Shown here: one piece after another, positions 14,201-25,917 of the stretch
Position numbering within the stretch: the first letter of the stretch is position 1
Layout of the letters: every line of letters begins with the position of its first letter
NCBI GenBank assembly: GCA_007922305.1
Contig: ML677385.1
Span: 9,280,869 to 9,344,868, forward strand
DNA: 64,000 nt
Direction of reading: 5' to 3'
Source of the DNA: Dermatemys mawii
Taxonomy: Eukaryota; Chordata; Testudines; Dermatemydidae
Position numbers and translations under genes: made by a program
Notes under the pieces: generated by a model
Told to the model about the DNA's origin: nothing
Databases searched by the model: none
The model's input: only the letters and a program-made list of their open reading frames with translations

Positions 14201-15900
14201 GGAGTTGCAGCGCAATGGAAGTGTCCATTGTGTGTCCATGGAAGTGTCCATACACCTCTGGCCAGGTGTATAAATAAGAAATCAAAAATGACATAGGGGA
14301 GTGGTATCTTCCTCTCCACCCTCATTTCGTCACCCACCCCCTCCACCACTTGAGGTCAACAATGAAAGATAGTACAGTCAATCTACTAGCGCTGGTTAAC
14401 AATCTGTGTAATATACACCGTAGCAGAAAGTGAGCTGTCAATGCTTTAAGATTGTTTGGTAGCCTTGAGCAAAGGGGATCCTTTGGATGTTAATGTCCCT
14501 AAGTGCCCAGTATATTTACTTCAGTGAGTATTATCCAAAAGCAGTTTTCTTAATAGTTGCACTAGTCCAGCCATCGATCCACTTAAAAGGGCATCTACAA
14601 GATTGCATTTAGTTAAAATGACATGAATATGCATTTTAATTTCCATTTACTAGCTGATGTCCATATAATTCAAGGTACGGATAGAGCAACATTTTTATGA
14701 TTTGTACATTACTGTAAGCTGTACTGGATACGCAAAATGAAAGGAAAAAGGCATACTGAATTTAAAGAAGTGCTGAAGGGATTTCTATATGTTAGGACAT
14801 ATATAATTATTCAGTTAGTTAGACTAATCTGAGTATTCTGAGTTTGTGCTAATCCAGATAGTCAAATATTTTTTTAGCTAAATGCTCAAATGATGAGAGA
14901 GTCCTCTTCCCAATGAACTAATGGGATTTTTGCTTGAAATCAGTGTTACCTATAGTTACATTTAGGCAGTAATGCATCCCTGCCTGTGATGATATTTTTA
15001 ATTTCTGAATAATTTATATCCTGAAATATGAAGCTGTATTGTGGTAATTTCACTCACCACTTATTTCAACAAGGATCACATGAAAGATTCCTGAGCTATA
15101 ACATTTTGGTGTTATCATATTCTATTAATCCTGATTGTCTGACTGTTCATTCGAACACTGTGAAGTTTTAGGTTAGTTTACACTTACTATAGTCAATACT
15201 TAACATTACATTGAAATACTTCAGTGACATAAACTAGTGACAGATGAACCTGTGACTGTTTTCAGTATTGAATCCTCAGTTGTTAAAACTCAATGGTATG
15301 GCTCCCTTTGACATCAAGGGGGCTTTGGATGAAGCCTAAAATTTTAGTTGTTTAGTCTCATCTGTTTCTCAGGCTGCCTGGGATTATTTGGGGGAATATC
15401 TAACTCACTCTCTCTCTCTCTCTCTCCTTTTTTTGTGTGTGTATGTGCAAATGCTGAATATTTAATAACATACATGTGATCCAAGACACATGGTTGCATT
15501 GTATACAGATGTAAAGGGTTTGATCTATTAGAAAATATCTGCAGCTTTTTAAACCAGGAAAACAAATGGGAAAAATCCTGATTTCCAACTGCATGAAAGT
15601 ATAACCATCCCAGTGGAAAGTCTGACCCAAAGGAAAAACAATGTCTCAGTCTGGAGAGCAGCACAGTTGCGCCAAGAGGAAAACTTATGCCCCTGACCCT
15701 TCACCATTCCACACTAAATTGGTTTGTCTGCTATTGCTATGGCAGTTCTACCTACATCTATTAGAACAGGTGAATATAGACAGATTGGGAGTACAAGTAA
15801 ACAATTAAATTGGTCAGCATCATAGGGCTCTGCATACTAGTAACCTAACACTTGTTGATTTTTTTTGTAGCTGCCATGGCAAAAAGAGTTTTGAGGAGGG
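11235..15900. other. AT-rich DNA with one shared motif and a TC microsatellite
   Basis: At 11266-11316 there is a copy of a motif that recurs in the window (AGTCAATGGGAATCTTTCC followed by a degenerate TTGGxxxxxATCAGGCCT). A (TC)n run covers about 15404-15428. No gene, RNA or complete mobile element was recognised in the rest. Confidence 0.4.
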
Positions 15901-15907
15901 ATTTGAA

Positions 15908-15947
15908 GGTGGATAATGAGGTAGTTTGGTGGATAACGAGGTAGTTT
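15908..15947. repeat. 20-bp tandem repeat, two copies
   Basis: GGTGGATAATGAGGTAGTTT at 15908-15927 is followed directly by the same 20-mer with one change (AATG to AACG) at 15928-15947. Confidence 0.85.
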
Positions 15948-16099
15948 TGCAGATGTTTACAGGGGATGCCTTCCAAACATGTGGGCAGCATGGGAAAAGG
16001 TACAAAGGTATTTGTTTGAAAATTTAACAAGTGGGTGCTGAAAGCTGGCATCCTGGGCTGTTTAGAGGTGAACACCAACAGCTCAGTAATGAACAAGAG

Positions 16100-16600
16100 A
16101 TGATGGGGTGGGATTGAATATGAAGGGTCTTCAAAATGAATACAAATAGCTTATGTTTGATGCAATAGAGAATGGGGAGCCAGTAGCAGGATTCAAAGAT
16201 TTCTTCCTCTCCTATATGAAATTATTTTGTGGTTTTAGAACCATTACTGATGGCAAAGGCATACGTTGTCTAAGGGGAGGTTTTTTGAAACCTGTGCTGC
16301 TACCTCACTTGGGTGTTTTTGAGAAATTCTCCCTATGAGATTAGTGATTTAGGGTGTCCAACTTGTTACCTTAAGGGTGACTGATTTTCAGAAATGATGT
16401 GCACCCATCCTCTGAATATCAGCTCCCGTTTTGGTGCCACTGGTTGGACACCTATACAATGAGGCAACCAAAATCCCCTTTGAAATGTATGCCAAAGTAT
16501 TCAGAACTACCAAAATGTTTGCATTTTGTTGGCCCTCTCACCAGAAAATCCAAGACTGAAGTATCCTCTCAAACTTCAGAAATTGGTTGAGAACGTGGTA
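16100..16600 (+). repeat. Possible old interspersed repeat
   Basis: The segment around 16125-16200 (a TTTGATGCAATAGAGAA block followed by GGGAGCCAGTAGCAGGATTCAAAG) resembles a repeat I have seen in many sauropsid sequences, but I cannot name it. At 16380-16435 a piece reading CTGATTTTCAGAAATG ... GCACCCA resembles an amniote palindromic repeat. Boundaries and class are unknown. The frames at 16153 and 16399 are probably chance. Confidence 0.3.
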
Positions 16601-16609
16601 GCAGGATCT

Positions 16610-18270
16610 TTCACTGACACATTCCTCGTTAAATTTATTCTATCTTGTCAGCCCCTAGAATTTGACACCCTTTCATATACAATAAATTAAAATGAAACAA
16701 ATGTGAAGTATTTCAGAATGATGCAATGTAGTATTTGTTTTGATTTTTTTAAAACAATATTTTATTGAACTTTCAGCTACTTGTGATTCTGATAAATCCA
16801 GCTGCACTTAAATCCCAATCCTACATTCATAAGCATTTATAAGATCAGGAACTAAATGGGAGAAGAATAGCCTGAGGTTATGAACAATGGCAGAAAAAAA
16901 TGCAAACATATTTATTGTTAACTTTGAGTATAGTTTGGATGTGGAAACTTGTAGTCGAACAGTTGGATGAAGCAATATGTCAGCATCACAACAGAATTCT
17001 GTTGGAAATCTTTACATCTTATGACCTCTTTAGTCGTGAAGATTTATGAATCCGCGTACAGCTCGAATTTCATCTTGTTATAAACAAAAGAAATCTAAGA
17101 TTGCCTTTTCTATCTTTAGACATCCCTGTTATTTGAAGTCAATGAAAAAGGTAGGTGTCATGGAAGGCCTTAAAGGTTTCTGCAGTTTATGAGCAATTTA
17201 TCAAGTCATTTTATAGCTACATCTACTACTGGTTACTCAGATGTTCCAGGAACATTTTACTGCCCCTACATGATATAAAATGGAAAAATACAAAGATTTT
17301 ATATTTTAATAAATAAATGCAATACTGTCTGAGGCACTAGTCCTTCAATGACTTACAATGTGTAAATTACACATCTGTTACAACAAGACCATGCACATGC
17401 TTAAAGTTTAAGCAAATTCATAGATCTTTGCAGAAAAAAAGGACCTAAATCTGTCATTGGAATAATACTGATCTACAATCTGACTTTAGAGAAGAGAGAA
17501 TCTAATTACTTTAGATTCCAAAACAAATAAAATATTTGTTCACTGTTCTTAATGTGCTGTTTTTAATGTGGAGCCTTCTGCCTCTCCTGTGGCAAAGCTG
17601 CATTTTGTTTATATTAATTCCCAGACAGTCTTCCAATTATTTTTTTCATCAACATTTGTATTGGCTGGAGCAGGGATCTCCAGGAAGTATTATGCTGAGA
17701 GGTACAAGTGTTGAAACAAAGTGATCTATTAGTGATATTAAAGCTCAAAGTGACTATAAAATTGCAATCGCCTTCTGTAAGTTGTTTTATCTTTGTATCT
17801 TAATTGTACTGTATATGCGAGAGAGCCCCCTCAGCAGGCAGGTTTAGTGAGACATTACAACTTTCTGTGTTCTAAAGACTCCACACAGATATAAAAGAGG
17901 AGTAAAGTGAGTTTGTTTTTACAGAGAATATCATTAGAAATGGGAAATGGCCAAGAGCATTATTTGGTTACTACTGTATGCATTACTTCTCTATCCTTTA
18001 TAGTGACCAAACCGATGGCCAAGGGAAAAGGAACAGTGCTCTATGGGTTGGGTGGGGGAGAGAGGTCAGAAGTTGCTTTAAAAAGGGGAAATGGGTCAGC
18101 ATGACAATGCTGACTCATCCCCTGTGACTGGAAGGGGAGATGGGTTGAAAAGGGGCAAGCCCGATCAGGATAAGCCATTTTCCATGGAGCAGATAAGGCA
18201 ACACCAAGCCTCCCTTCCCTTCATATGGCAAAATACCAGATTTGGTCAGGATCTGCTATGGGCATTGCAC
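16610..18270. other. AT-rich DNA, nothing recognised
   Basis: Short chance frames only. No transposon end, RNA or exon was recognised. Confidence 0.35.
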
Positions 18271-18275
18271 TAGCG

Positions 18276-18681
18276 CAGAGGTGTCAAACTTGTGGCCCAC
18301 GGGGTATTTCCTGCAGCCCGCCATGATCCTCTCCCCCTGGTCTCTCTCCCACTAACGCGCCACGTCACCGCTCCTTTGCTTACCTTCAGGCTCTTCCCAC
18401 CACCAAACAGCTGTTTGGCAATGCTTGGCACTTTCCAGGAGGGAGGGGGAGGAGTGGAGAGCTGCACGCTTATGGAAGGAGGCAGAGAAGAGACAAGGCA
18501 GCGGTGGGGATTTGGGGAAGGGGTTGGAATGGGAGCAGGGAAGGGGTGGGAAGGGGTGTGACCTCATGGAAGGGGTGGAGTTGGGGCGAGGGAAGGGGTG
18601 GTGTTACTGATGTGGCCCTCAGGCCAATGTACTAGTTAGTCCTCATGTGGCTCTTCTGGTGATTCAAGTTCAAGATCCCTG
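18276..18681. mobile_element. hAT-like nonautonomous element, GC-rich interior
   Basis: The left end CAGAGGTGTCAAACTTGTGG and the right end, reverse-complemented CAGGGATCTTGAACTTG, form diverged inverted repeats of the CAGxGxTxTxxAACTTG type typical of hAT elements. GTGGCCC motifs lie near both ends. The 8-bp flanks CACTAGCG and AGCTAGAG share CTAG and 5 of 8 positions, which fits a decayed 8-bp target duplication. Several overlapping open frames here on both strands result from the GC-rich interior and show no transposase motifs. Confidence 0.65.
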
Positions 18682-18876
18682 AGCTAGAGACTCCTTTCCA
18701 GAGGTGCTGAGAATGAATTTTTCCCACATCACCATATTGGCCTAGGTGGTGTGTGTGTGTGGGAGGCAGGGTGGGGTTCGTCTTCCTCACAGTGGATTCA
18801 GGGAAGGCTTTGTTAACCTGAGGCATGTAAAAAGTTAGGCTATAAGTCACAACTCATGTAAGTGTGGAGTGGATCT

Positions 18877-19075
18877 CTAGTGCAGGTACTCCATAGGGAA
18901 GGGATACAGTGACCAGATAAATGGCTTGGTAAAGTACTTAAAAAGGAGGTGTTGGTTGAAGTAGTGGAATGAGATTTGGCTCCTATGACTAACATAGCAG
19001 GCAGCCAATCCTCCTTTCCTATAGCCCATCTTAACACTCCTGTGGGGGAGGGAGGGTGATGGTAAGGCCACAACA
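18877..19075 (-). repeat. Second, inverted copy of the 3.9-kb repeat family
   Basis: The reverse complement of this segment aligns with 3900-4125, sharing TTTTTAAGT, CCATTTATCTGGTCACTG and TATGGAGTACCTGCA with roughly one change in six or seven bases by eye. The alignment continues into the GGCCTTACCATxACCC block. It supports a true dispersed family and shows that the frames in this interval are repeat sequence. Confidence 0.7.
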
Positions 19076-19571
19076 ATGGGTTAGCTGAGGGATCTAGATG
19101 GAAAAAGTGAGGAGGGGCTGACAGAAGCTCTCTGGGTAGTTATAGAATGAACATGGAGTTACCTGCACTGTTCACTTTTATCTGCTGGGTAGTCCAAGGC
19201 ATCTTATAATAAAATTGCAGACTAATTAAAACCATGTCAAGTGCGTCTTGTCCTCCTTTCAGTATAGCGAAAGATTTGCCTTTTCATAAATTTTACGGGA
19301 TTAAATTGTAGATGACTTTCCAGGCATTGTGGGATTGTTTAAATTGCTTATGCTGTACTACAGAGACTAATAATTTGAGTGCAATATAGATGTTAAGTAC
19401 TTTTGTAGTTGAAGTCAAATATTTGATGAATAAAAAATAAATGAAATAAATTAATTGGGATACCTAGAATGATACTCATAAATTATTTAAACCTGAATTG
19501 CATTTTCAGTATATATTCACGGGATTTAGGGCCTGAACCAAAGCCAGTTGAAGTCAATGAAAGAACAGACA

Positions 19572-20035
19572 TTGACTCATAGATACTTAAGGTTAGAAGG
19601 GACCATTACAATCAGTTTGACTTGTTTCATGACACAGGCTATGCCATTTCACCCAGAATTCCTGCATCAAATCCATAACTTCTAGCTGAGCCATAGCATA
19701 TTTTCTAGAAAGGCATTCCATTTTGATTTAAAGACTTCTACTGATGAAGAAACCACTACATCTCTAGGAAAGTTGTTTCAATGGTTTATTACCCTTACTT
19801 TAAAAAATACATCTTATTTCTCATCTGAATTTGTCCAGCTTGAGCATCTAGCTATTGGATATTGTTATGTCTTTGATAGTTAAATTAAAGAGATGTCTGC
19901 TATCACAAATCTTTTCAAGAAGTAAGTACTTATAGACTGTGATCAAATTCTCTCTTAACCATCTCTTGGATAAACAAATAGATTGACCTGTTTAGCTTCT
20001 CAATGTAAAGCACGTTTTCCTGACTAAATCATTCT
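19572..20035 (-). mobile_element. Old CR1-like LINE 3' fragment
   Basis: The left end reads CATAGATACTTAAGGTTAGAAGGGACCATTA, split here as CATAGATACTTAAGG and TTAGAAGGGACCATTA, the reverse-complemented 3' end typical of reptile CR1 subfamilies. The following 400 bp fits decayed CR1 coding sequence by its general pattern. No intact frame is left, and the right boundary is approximate. The segments at 27775-28237 and 60405-60500 belong to similar subfamilies. Confidence 0.65.
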
Positions 20036-20039
20036 TTGA

Positions 20040-21220
20040 TTTCAGTGAATTTGGACTGGAGCCCTGTAGCATGTTGATTTCATTTCCTAGGCCCGGATCC
20101 CACAGATAGCTCTGTTTAGGTAGACTGCTGCACCTATATGGAGCTGAAGTCAGTATGGTTTTGTGTGGGTGTGTGAGACATGGAGCAGCTTGCTGGATTG
20201 AAGCTTCTTTTGATGGATAAGCTTCAAAACGTTCAGCTAAGCACCTGAAATATTAATGCCTATACGTATTTCTTGGGCCTGCAAAATTAGTCTGACACTT
20301 TGATGAGAATAGTCTCTCAAGATAACTTGTATGGCACTTGTATCTAGAAATACAAGAACAGCCTTTTTTTTGCTATTTCACCATTTCTGATCCCAATTTC
20401 AGATGGATCTGTAAAAAGGAAGCTGCTTCAAAAACTTTTTCTTTGAGCTTTGGGTGAAGGCTCAGATTAATTGATATTTTAACTCACTGCTTTAGATGAA
20501 CTAGTAAGCAAAGCCACAAAATACTAAATGGAGTAACATCCCTCTCTTCCTGCTACTTTAGGTCTCAATTTATGTATATGCAGAGTTCTGTGATTCTCAG
20601 AATAAAAAATTACATGTGGCCATTTAATTTATTGCACTGAATTTCAAAATCCAGTGATGAGCAACAGATTAGTGCTAAATTACTATGTTTTACTAAGGGA
20701 ATGTGCTCCAGGATGGAAGCTACTAATGATTATGTAAAACCAAGGATACATTTGTAACCTAAACCTAGGAATCAATGTCTTGGTGTCATTAAAATGAAAC
20801 CAACCAAACAAAAAAACTACCAATAAATTAATCTAAATATTTTTCTCAAGATTCTGAGCTCAAATATCCAATACCCTATTTGAATTCTTCTATATGTGAT
20901 AAGTTTCTCTGTCTTGACCCCATGTAAAGAAACAACTTAAAAAAACATGTTGTGTAGTTGTTGTGTGGCCATTCCGTACCAAGAGGTAAATTTACTTTCA
21001 AGAATGAAGTGGAAATGCCCTTTATCACTTGAAATGTGAGTTATTTTAAACAACATTCATTGGTATGTGCTATTCCACTCAGAAAATGACCCATTAGACT
21101 TGCATGCAAAATGGAATTAGGAACTCATATCGCTTAATAGCAAAGCTTAGTTCTGAACTTCTTAGTTGTCTTATAACCACCTAGGCTGGAAACTTAGGGA
21201 CAGTGTGAATATGAATAATA
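20040..21220. other. AT-rich DNA, nothing recognised
   Basis: No gene or repeat could be named in this interval. Confidence 0.35.
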
Positions 21221-21227
21221 TACTACA

Positions 21228-22016
21228 TGTGAAAAAGTTCCTCCTGTGCTTTGGTGTGTCCTGTGCTTTCCAGCAGATTTGCTTGCCTCAGAGGTTCACA
21301 GCAGTCCTCAGTTTGTCCACTTTTGCTATTGGCTCAAATCTGCCATTCACTCAGCTAACCACATCATTGGCCAGCATTAGGGGAAAGGAAGGAGAACAAT
21401 CCCTGCAGTCTCTGTTGTCCCACCTAGTGGGTCAGGGACAGGTGTGAAACCTTCCCCTCTGATATGACTCACAGTCCAGGTCAACTCCTCTTGTGTCAAA
21501 TAGGGAGTTGGGAGAATGTGGGGGAACCCAGGCCTGCCCTCTACTCTGGGTTCTAGCCCAGGGCCCTGTGGATTACATCTATCTAGAGTGTCTCCTGTAA
21601 CAGCTGCGTGACAGCTACAACTCCCTGGGCTACCTCCCCATGGTCTCCTCCCAACACCTTCTCTGTCCTCATCGCAAGACCTTCTTCCTGATGCTTGATG
21701 GCGTTTGTATTCCTCAGTCCTTCAGCAGCATGTCCTCTCACTCCCAGCTCCTTATGCGCCTGTCTCTAACTGAAAGGAGGTCTTTCTTTTAACCAGGTGC
21801 CCTGATAAGTCTACCTGCCTTAATTGGTTCTAGTAGCTTCCCAAATGGCTCCGGACATCCTAATTAGCCTACCAGCCTTAAATGGTTCTAGCTGGTTCCT
21901 GATTGTTCTAGAATAGTCCCTGTTATCTTACCCAAGGAAAGGGACCTGCTTACTCTGGGACTAATGTATCTACCTTCCACCACTCTTCCGTAGCCATCTG
22001 GCCTGATCCTGTCACA
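21228..22016 (-). mobile_element. Solo ERV-type LTR, 789 bp, with 4-bp target duplication
   Basis: The block starts TGTGAAAAAG and ends CCTGTCACA, so it has TG...CA ends. On the minus strand it begins TGTGACAGGATCAGGCCAG. It is flanked by TACA on both sides (21224-21227 and 22017-22020), a 4-bp target duplication as made by gammaretrovirus-like (ERV1) integrases. The minus-strand start matches that of the outer LTR at 36249-37880 (TGTGACAGxxTCAGxCCAG), so both are one family. No internal retroviral sequence is present, so the element was reduced to a solo LTR by recombination between its two LTRs. The frame at 21166-21447 mostly lies within the LTR and is not a gene. Confidence 0.85.
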
Positions 22017-22020
22017 TACA

Positions 22021-23965
22021 CAAACTACCCAACTAACCTGTCACAGAGTTTGAGTTTTGTTCTTTTTAGGTAGATAGTACTGAGGCTTTCTTTGTGCCTT
22101 TTTTTCCAAACACACATTTTCTGAAGAGAAACACAAGAGGCAGAGAAATTAGGCCTAGCTTCTACACATATGGAGTATGATGATAAAACCTTATTGACTG
22201 CAATGGCACGGGATCAAGGTCTCAGTGAATATGAAGCCTATGGAATTCACTCCTATTTCATCCATTCCTCACATATTTTAACTTTTGAAGATAATTAGTG
22301 CCCACTGAATAAGGAGTCATGATTTTGCCTAAAGCTCCAGTTATGAAGTATGCAAATATTTTAAAAAGCCTGTTGTCTTGTACCAGAAAAATAACTACGC
22401 ATTGTCTGAAAAGAAAAATAAAAAATAAATAGGAGGGGGAAAATGCTTTAATCACAGTTGCTTTACTCAAAATAAAATTAGTGCTAGTACACCTTAGCAT
22501 TATGTCTTATTCTTAAACCTTTCCCTCCCTTTGGTTCAGATCCAGTGTCTGTATTGATTTTTGTTTGTGTAAATGTAACTGAACTGATGGCTACTTTGTA
22601 ATGCACATTTCAAATGATATGGCAATTTGTTTTATCATGTTGAAATGCTTGATGCTTCTTTCTGTGAGAAGACTCTGAACTTTATTTCTTCAGATAATCT
22701 TTAGCTCCCAACAGACATTCTGAAGCAAACTTTAGTACAAATTTGATTTGGGCAGAGGGGGTAAGACATGTAATTGAGCATCATAACTGATGTTTGGAGA
22801 CCTCATGTTGACTGCTCTGTGTTAAATGACTGTCAGGATGTGTGAGGTAGAGCAGTTCAATTTATGCTAATCTTTGTGGTCAGTTTAATTGAATTAAACC
22901 TTATCAGTGAAATGTATATTAGGAAGGGTTATAATTTTAACTGCAACCCACATATACCTCTCTTTGAGTGGTGATCACATCAGTTCTCACAAACTAAGCA
23001 ATACTGGATCCAATCAGTTCCTTGGTGGGAGAACTTCTTACAAAATCCAGAAGCCTTAGGCAGCAGTATTATTGATTCAGTAATTTATGATTTGGTACTG
23101 AACCACTCCAACATGGATCAGCACCGTGCTATTGGAAATGTACTTCTGACTGGTTTTAGTCATTGACACTATGGATATTTTTATTTTTATTATAGAAAAG
23201 GATGCTATAGGACTTTTAACTCATGTCCTGGACAACATTCCAATTTCTGGTTACTTGTGTTCTAAAAAGAGTTGTGAGGCAAGCTCAGGAACACAGAATG
23301 AGCAAGGGTGGAAGAAGAGAGAGGAAGCAACAGAACTAGGAAATAGGAAGAGAAAATTACCTTTTTTTAAAAAAAGAGAAATTTGAGATTTTTTGTTGCC
23401 AAAGAATCATGAGGTGTATGGGAGGAAGAGGATACAAATCAATGAAAACATCATGGAAAGGAAGAAAGAGATCAGAGATATAGTGGAATAAAGTTAGGAA
23501 AGAGAAGGGGAAAGGAAAAAAAAGGAATGAAAAGGTATAAAAAAAATGTGGGGGAAAAAATGAGTACCCACAATTATAAGATTAGAAAATTTTATTCATT
23601 AGTATTTACCTGCCCACAATCTACAGCTCCTTTTCTACAGAAGAATGAGTATGGAAACATTTTCAAACATCTCCTGTGATTTTTTTTTTTAACTTGTTTT
23701 TCATTTGTGAAATTTTAAAATAATCTGAAACAGTAGGTATGTGTACTTATAAAAGACTAACTAGATAACTGTTTCTTTTGCAAATTGTGTTACCCAGTTT
23801 CCTTAGAGAACTGCACAAAATACAACTGCAAAGAGCATCATTTTACAGCTCAAAAACAATTGGGAAATCTGCTAATGCATTAGCAAATGAGGACTGAAAT
23901 GCCATTTGAAAACTCATAATTGATTCTTTGTATATGAACACTGGATCAGATTTGTAAAGGCATTT
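22021..23965. other. AT-rich DNA, nothing recognised
   Basis: A purine-rich stretch covers about 23290-23560. No protein family, RNA or transposon end was recognised. Confidence 0.35.
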
Positions 23966-23970
23966 GGGAA

Positions 23971-24104
23971 CCTAAAGATACTGCAGATACTCATCTAGTG
24001 GGATTTTCAAAACTGCCTGGTGATTAGCTCCCATTGAATTCAATAGAAATTAGGCACTGAGGTTTTTTAGAAAAATTCCACTAGATGCCTATCTACATCT
24101 TTGG
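23971..24104. repeat. Near-perfect 134-bp palindrome
   Basis: The two halves are reverse complements with few mismatches, centred on GAATTC at 24036-24041. The left arm holds CCTAAAGATA, CATCTAGTGGGATTTT and TTAGCTCCCATTG. The right arm holds CAATAGAAATTAGGC, AAAATTCCACTAGATG and TATCTACATCTTTGG. It resembles an amniote fold-back repeat family with CCCATTGATTTCAATGGG cores. It has no coding potential and would form a long hairpin. Confidence 0.85.
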
Positions 24105-24109
24105 AAAAT

Positions 24110-25715
24110 TAAATATATTTGAAAACTTGACCTTTATTCTTAACAGATAATCAGATTTCAGTAAACATAACTCTTGAAGACAGATGTACAAATTCTTTTC
24201 CAGTCTTTAACTAAAACTGGGAACTTTTGAAATGTGTGGCATTAAAAGTAAACTCTTTAAAATCCACCAGTGTTCAAGGAAGGATGCCCAGCAATGTTCT
24301 TATTAAAAATGAAATTCTAAGTGAATGTAGATAACAAAAACTGAGAAGAATGTTTAGTTATATGGGTCACATTTGACTGGAGCGCTGCTAAATTCTGTTA
24401 GCTCTGCATTTGATTGTGCAAGCGAAAATGGAAAAGTTTTATAAATGGAAAAAGTGAAGCTGAACATTCTATAATTCTTGCCATATAACTTGCATAGTTA
24501 TATTTTCAAAGCATTTTACAAACATTAGTTTAGAGCAAAAATACTGTACAGGTTATAATATAACAATGACAGCCATTTAGTGAGCAATAATATCTTTACT
24601 CTGTGGCTTCCTAATGCATTTGTCTACAAATATGTTTCTTTTTTGTGGTTTAATAGCTGCAAAGGTATCTTGGCAGTTCTGGTATTCTGTAGGAGTGGGA
24701 TTGTTCAGAGATACAGATTTAGTGGCATTTCTTCTTCATTCATCACAACAGTCTATGACAGTTACACCAGCTTCAGTACAATATAAATCTCTATCTCATA
24801 ACAGGTATACATTTCCTATGTTCAAAGCTTAACTTCATCATGTGCACTCTCCAGAGGTGGTTTTTGGAAGGGTTAGTGGATTCCATTGTACCCACAGAAA
24901 TCATGAAATGAAGAGTGCAAAACAGGCAACCATGAACTTCAAACCTGAGTGGCGCGAGGACCTTGTGCACAAGGTCGAAATGCCTGAAGCAGGAGGTGGA
25001 GCCCATTCCTGAGGATCAGTATCCACTGCTGCTAGGCGAGTGGAGGGTTTCCAGCCTCCCCTCCAGGGTCTCCTCTCCACCCTGGGCTGGGATTGGGATT
25101 GCGGTGCGAGGGCAGAGGATGCTGTTGCAGGTGGTCACTGTCTCCTCAGCAGTTTAGTATAGTGCGCACATTGACCTAGGAGGTTGCATCTATCCCTGGC
25201 ACTCTTCCAGGGCAGAATGTGCCTTTTCTTTCTCAGCCGATGAGCCAGTCACCAAACCAATATGATAGCTGTCTCTGTACATCCTTGAGAAACCTAACCA
25301 GAAATTGTTTAACTATACTTCATTAAAGTGGAGTTTTATTGTAATTTAGCGACTATCTGGGGTAATAAAATGTTAGCAAATCTTTCACTCCTTAGCTAAA
25401 GTGTTTTCATTACTTCCTCTCTCCTTCTAAAATTCCATGCATGAATTGAGCTTGTAAGTTTTCTTTTCTTTTGTTCATATACAGTTGATATACTCAGGGA
25501 ACTTACAGTGTGAATAACATTAAAAATTTGTCAATAAGATAACATGTAGCATATCTATGTACAGCAGTGAAACTACAGAAATGTAAACAAAAAATAGTGT
25601 AATATAGGTGTATATAATATCCATGTGGCTGAATGAGTGCAGTGTTGTTTGTCTAACTTAGTAATATATTTTACTATTCTACTGAATAGACAAACAACTT
25701 ATTAGAGTGTATGGT
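24110..25715. other. Mostly AT-rich DNA with a GC-richer patch
   Basis: The patch at about 24940-25230 is clearly richer in G+C than its surroundings and has short open frames on both strands, but I recognise no protein or repeat in it. The rest is AT-rich and featureless. Confidence 0.35.
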
Positions 25716-25917
25716 ATCAGAGGGGTAGCCATGTTAGTCTGGATCTGCAAAAGCGAAAAAGAGTCTTGCAGCACCTTATAGACTAACAGATGTTTAGGAC
25801 AATAAGCTTTCATGGGTAAAGATCCACTTCATCTGACGAAGTGGGTCTTCGCCCACGAAAGCTTAAGCTCCTAAACATCTGTTAGTCTATAAGGTGCTAC
25901 AAGACTCTGTTGCTTTT
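25716..25917. mobile_element. Turtle-type interspersed repeat in head-to-head fold-back form
   Basis: The left half starts GTATCAGAGGGGTAGCC (25716) and runs through ACCTTATAGACTAACAGATG. The right half (25837-25917) is its inverted partner, reading CATCTGTTAGTCTATAAGGT. The arms 25750-25829 and 25837-25917 pair over about 80 bp around the 7-base loop ATCTGAC, at about 85-90% identity by eye. The left half continues past the pairing region to the GTATCAGAGG end; the right half stops sooner. The family is very common in turtle genomes as I recall. Its class (DNA transposon or SINE-like) is not certain. Confidence 0.8.

Noticed and set aside
18270..18610. Five overlapping frames on both strands
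   Set aside because: They result from the GC-rich, stop-poor interior of a hAT-like element; no transposase motif.
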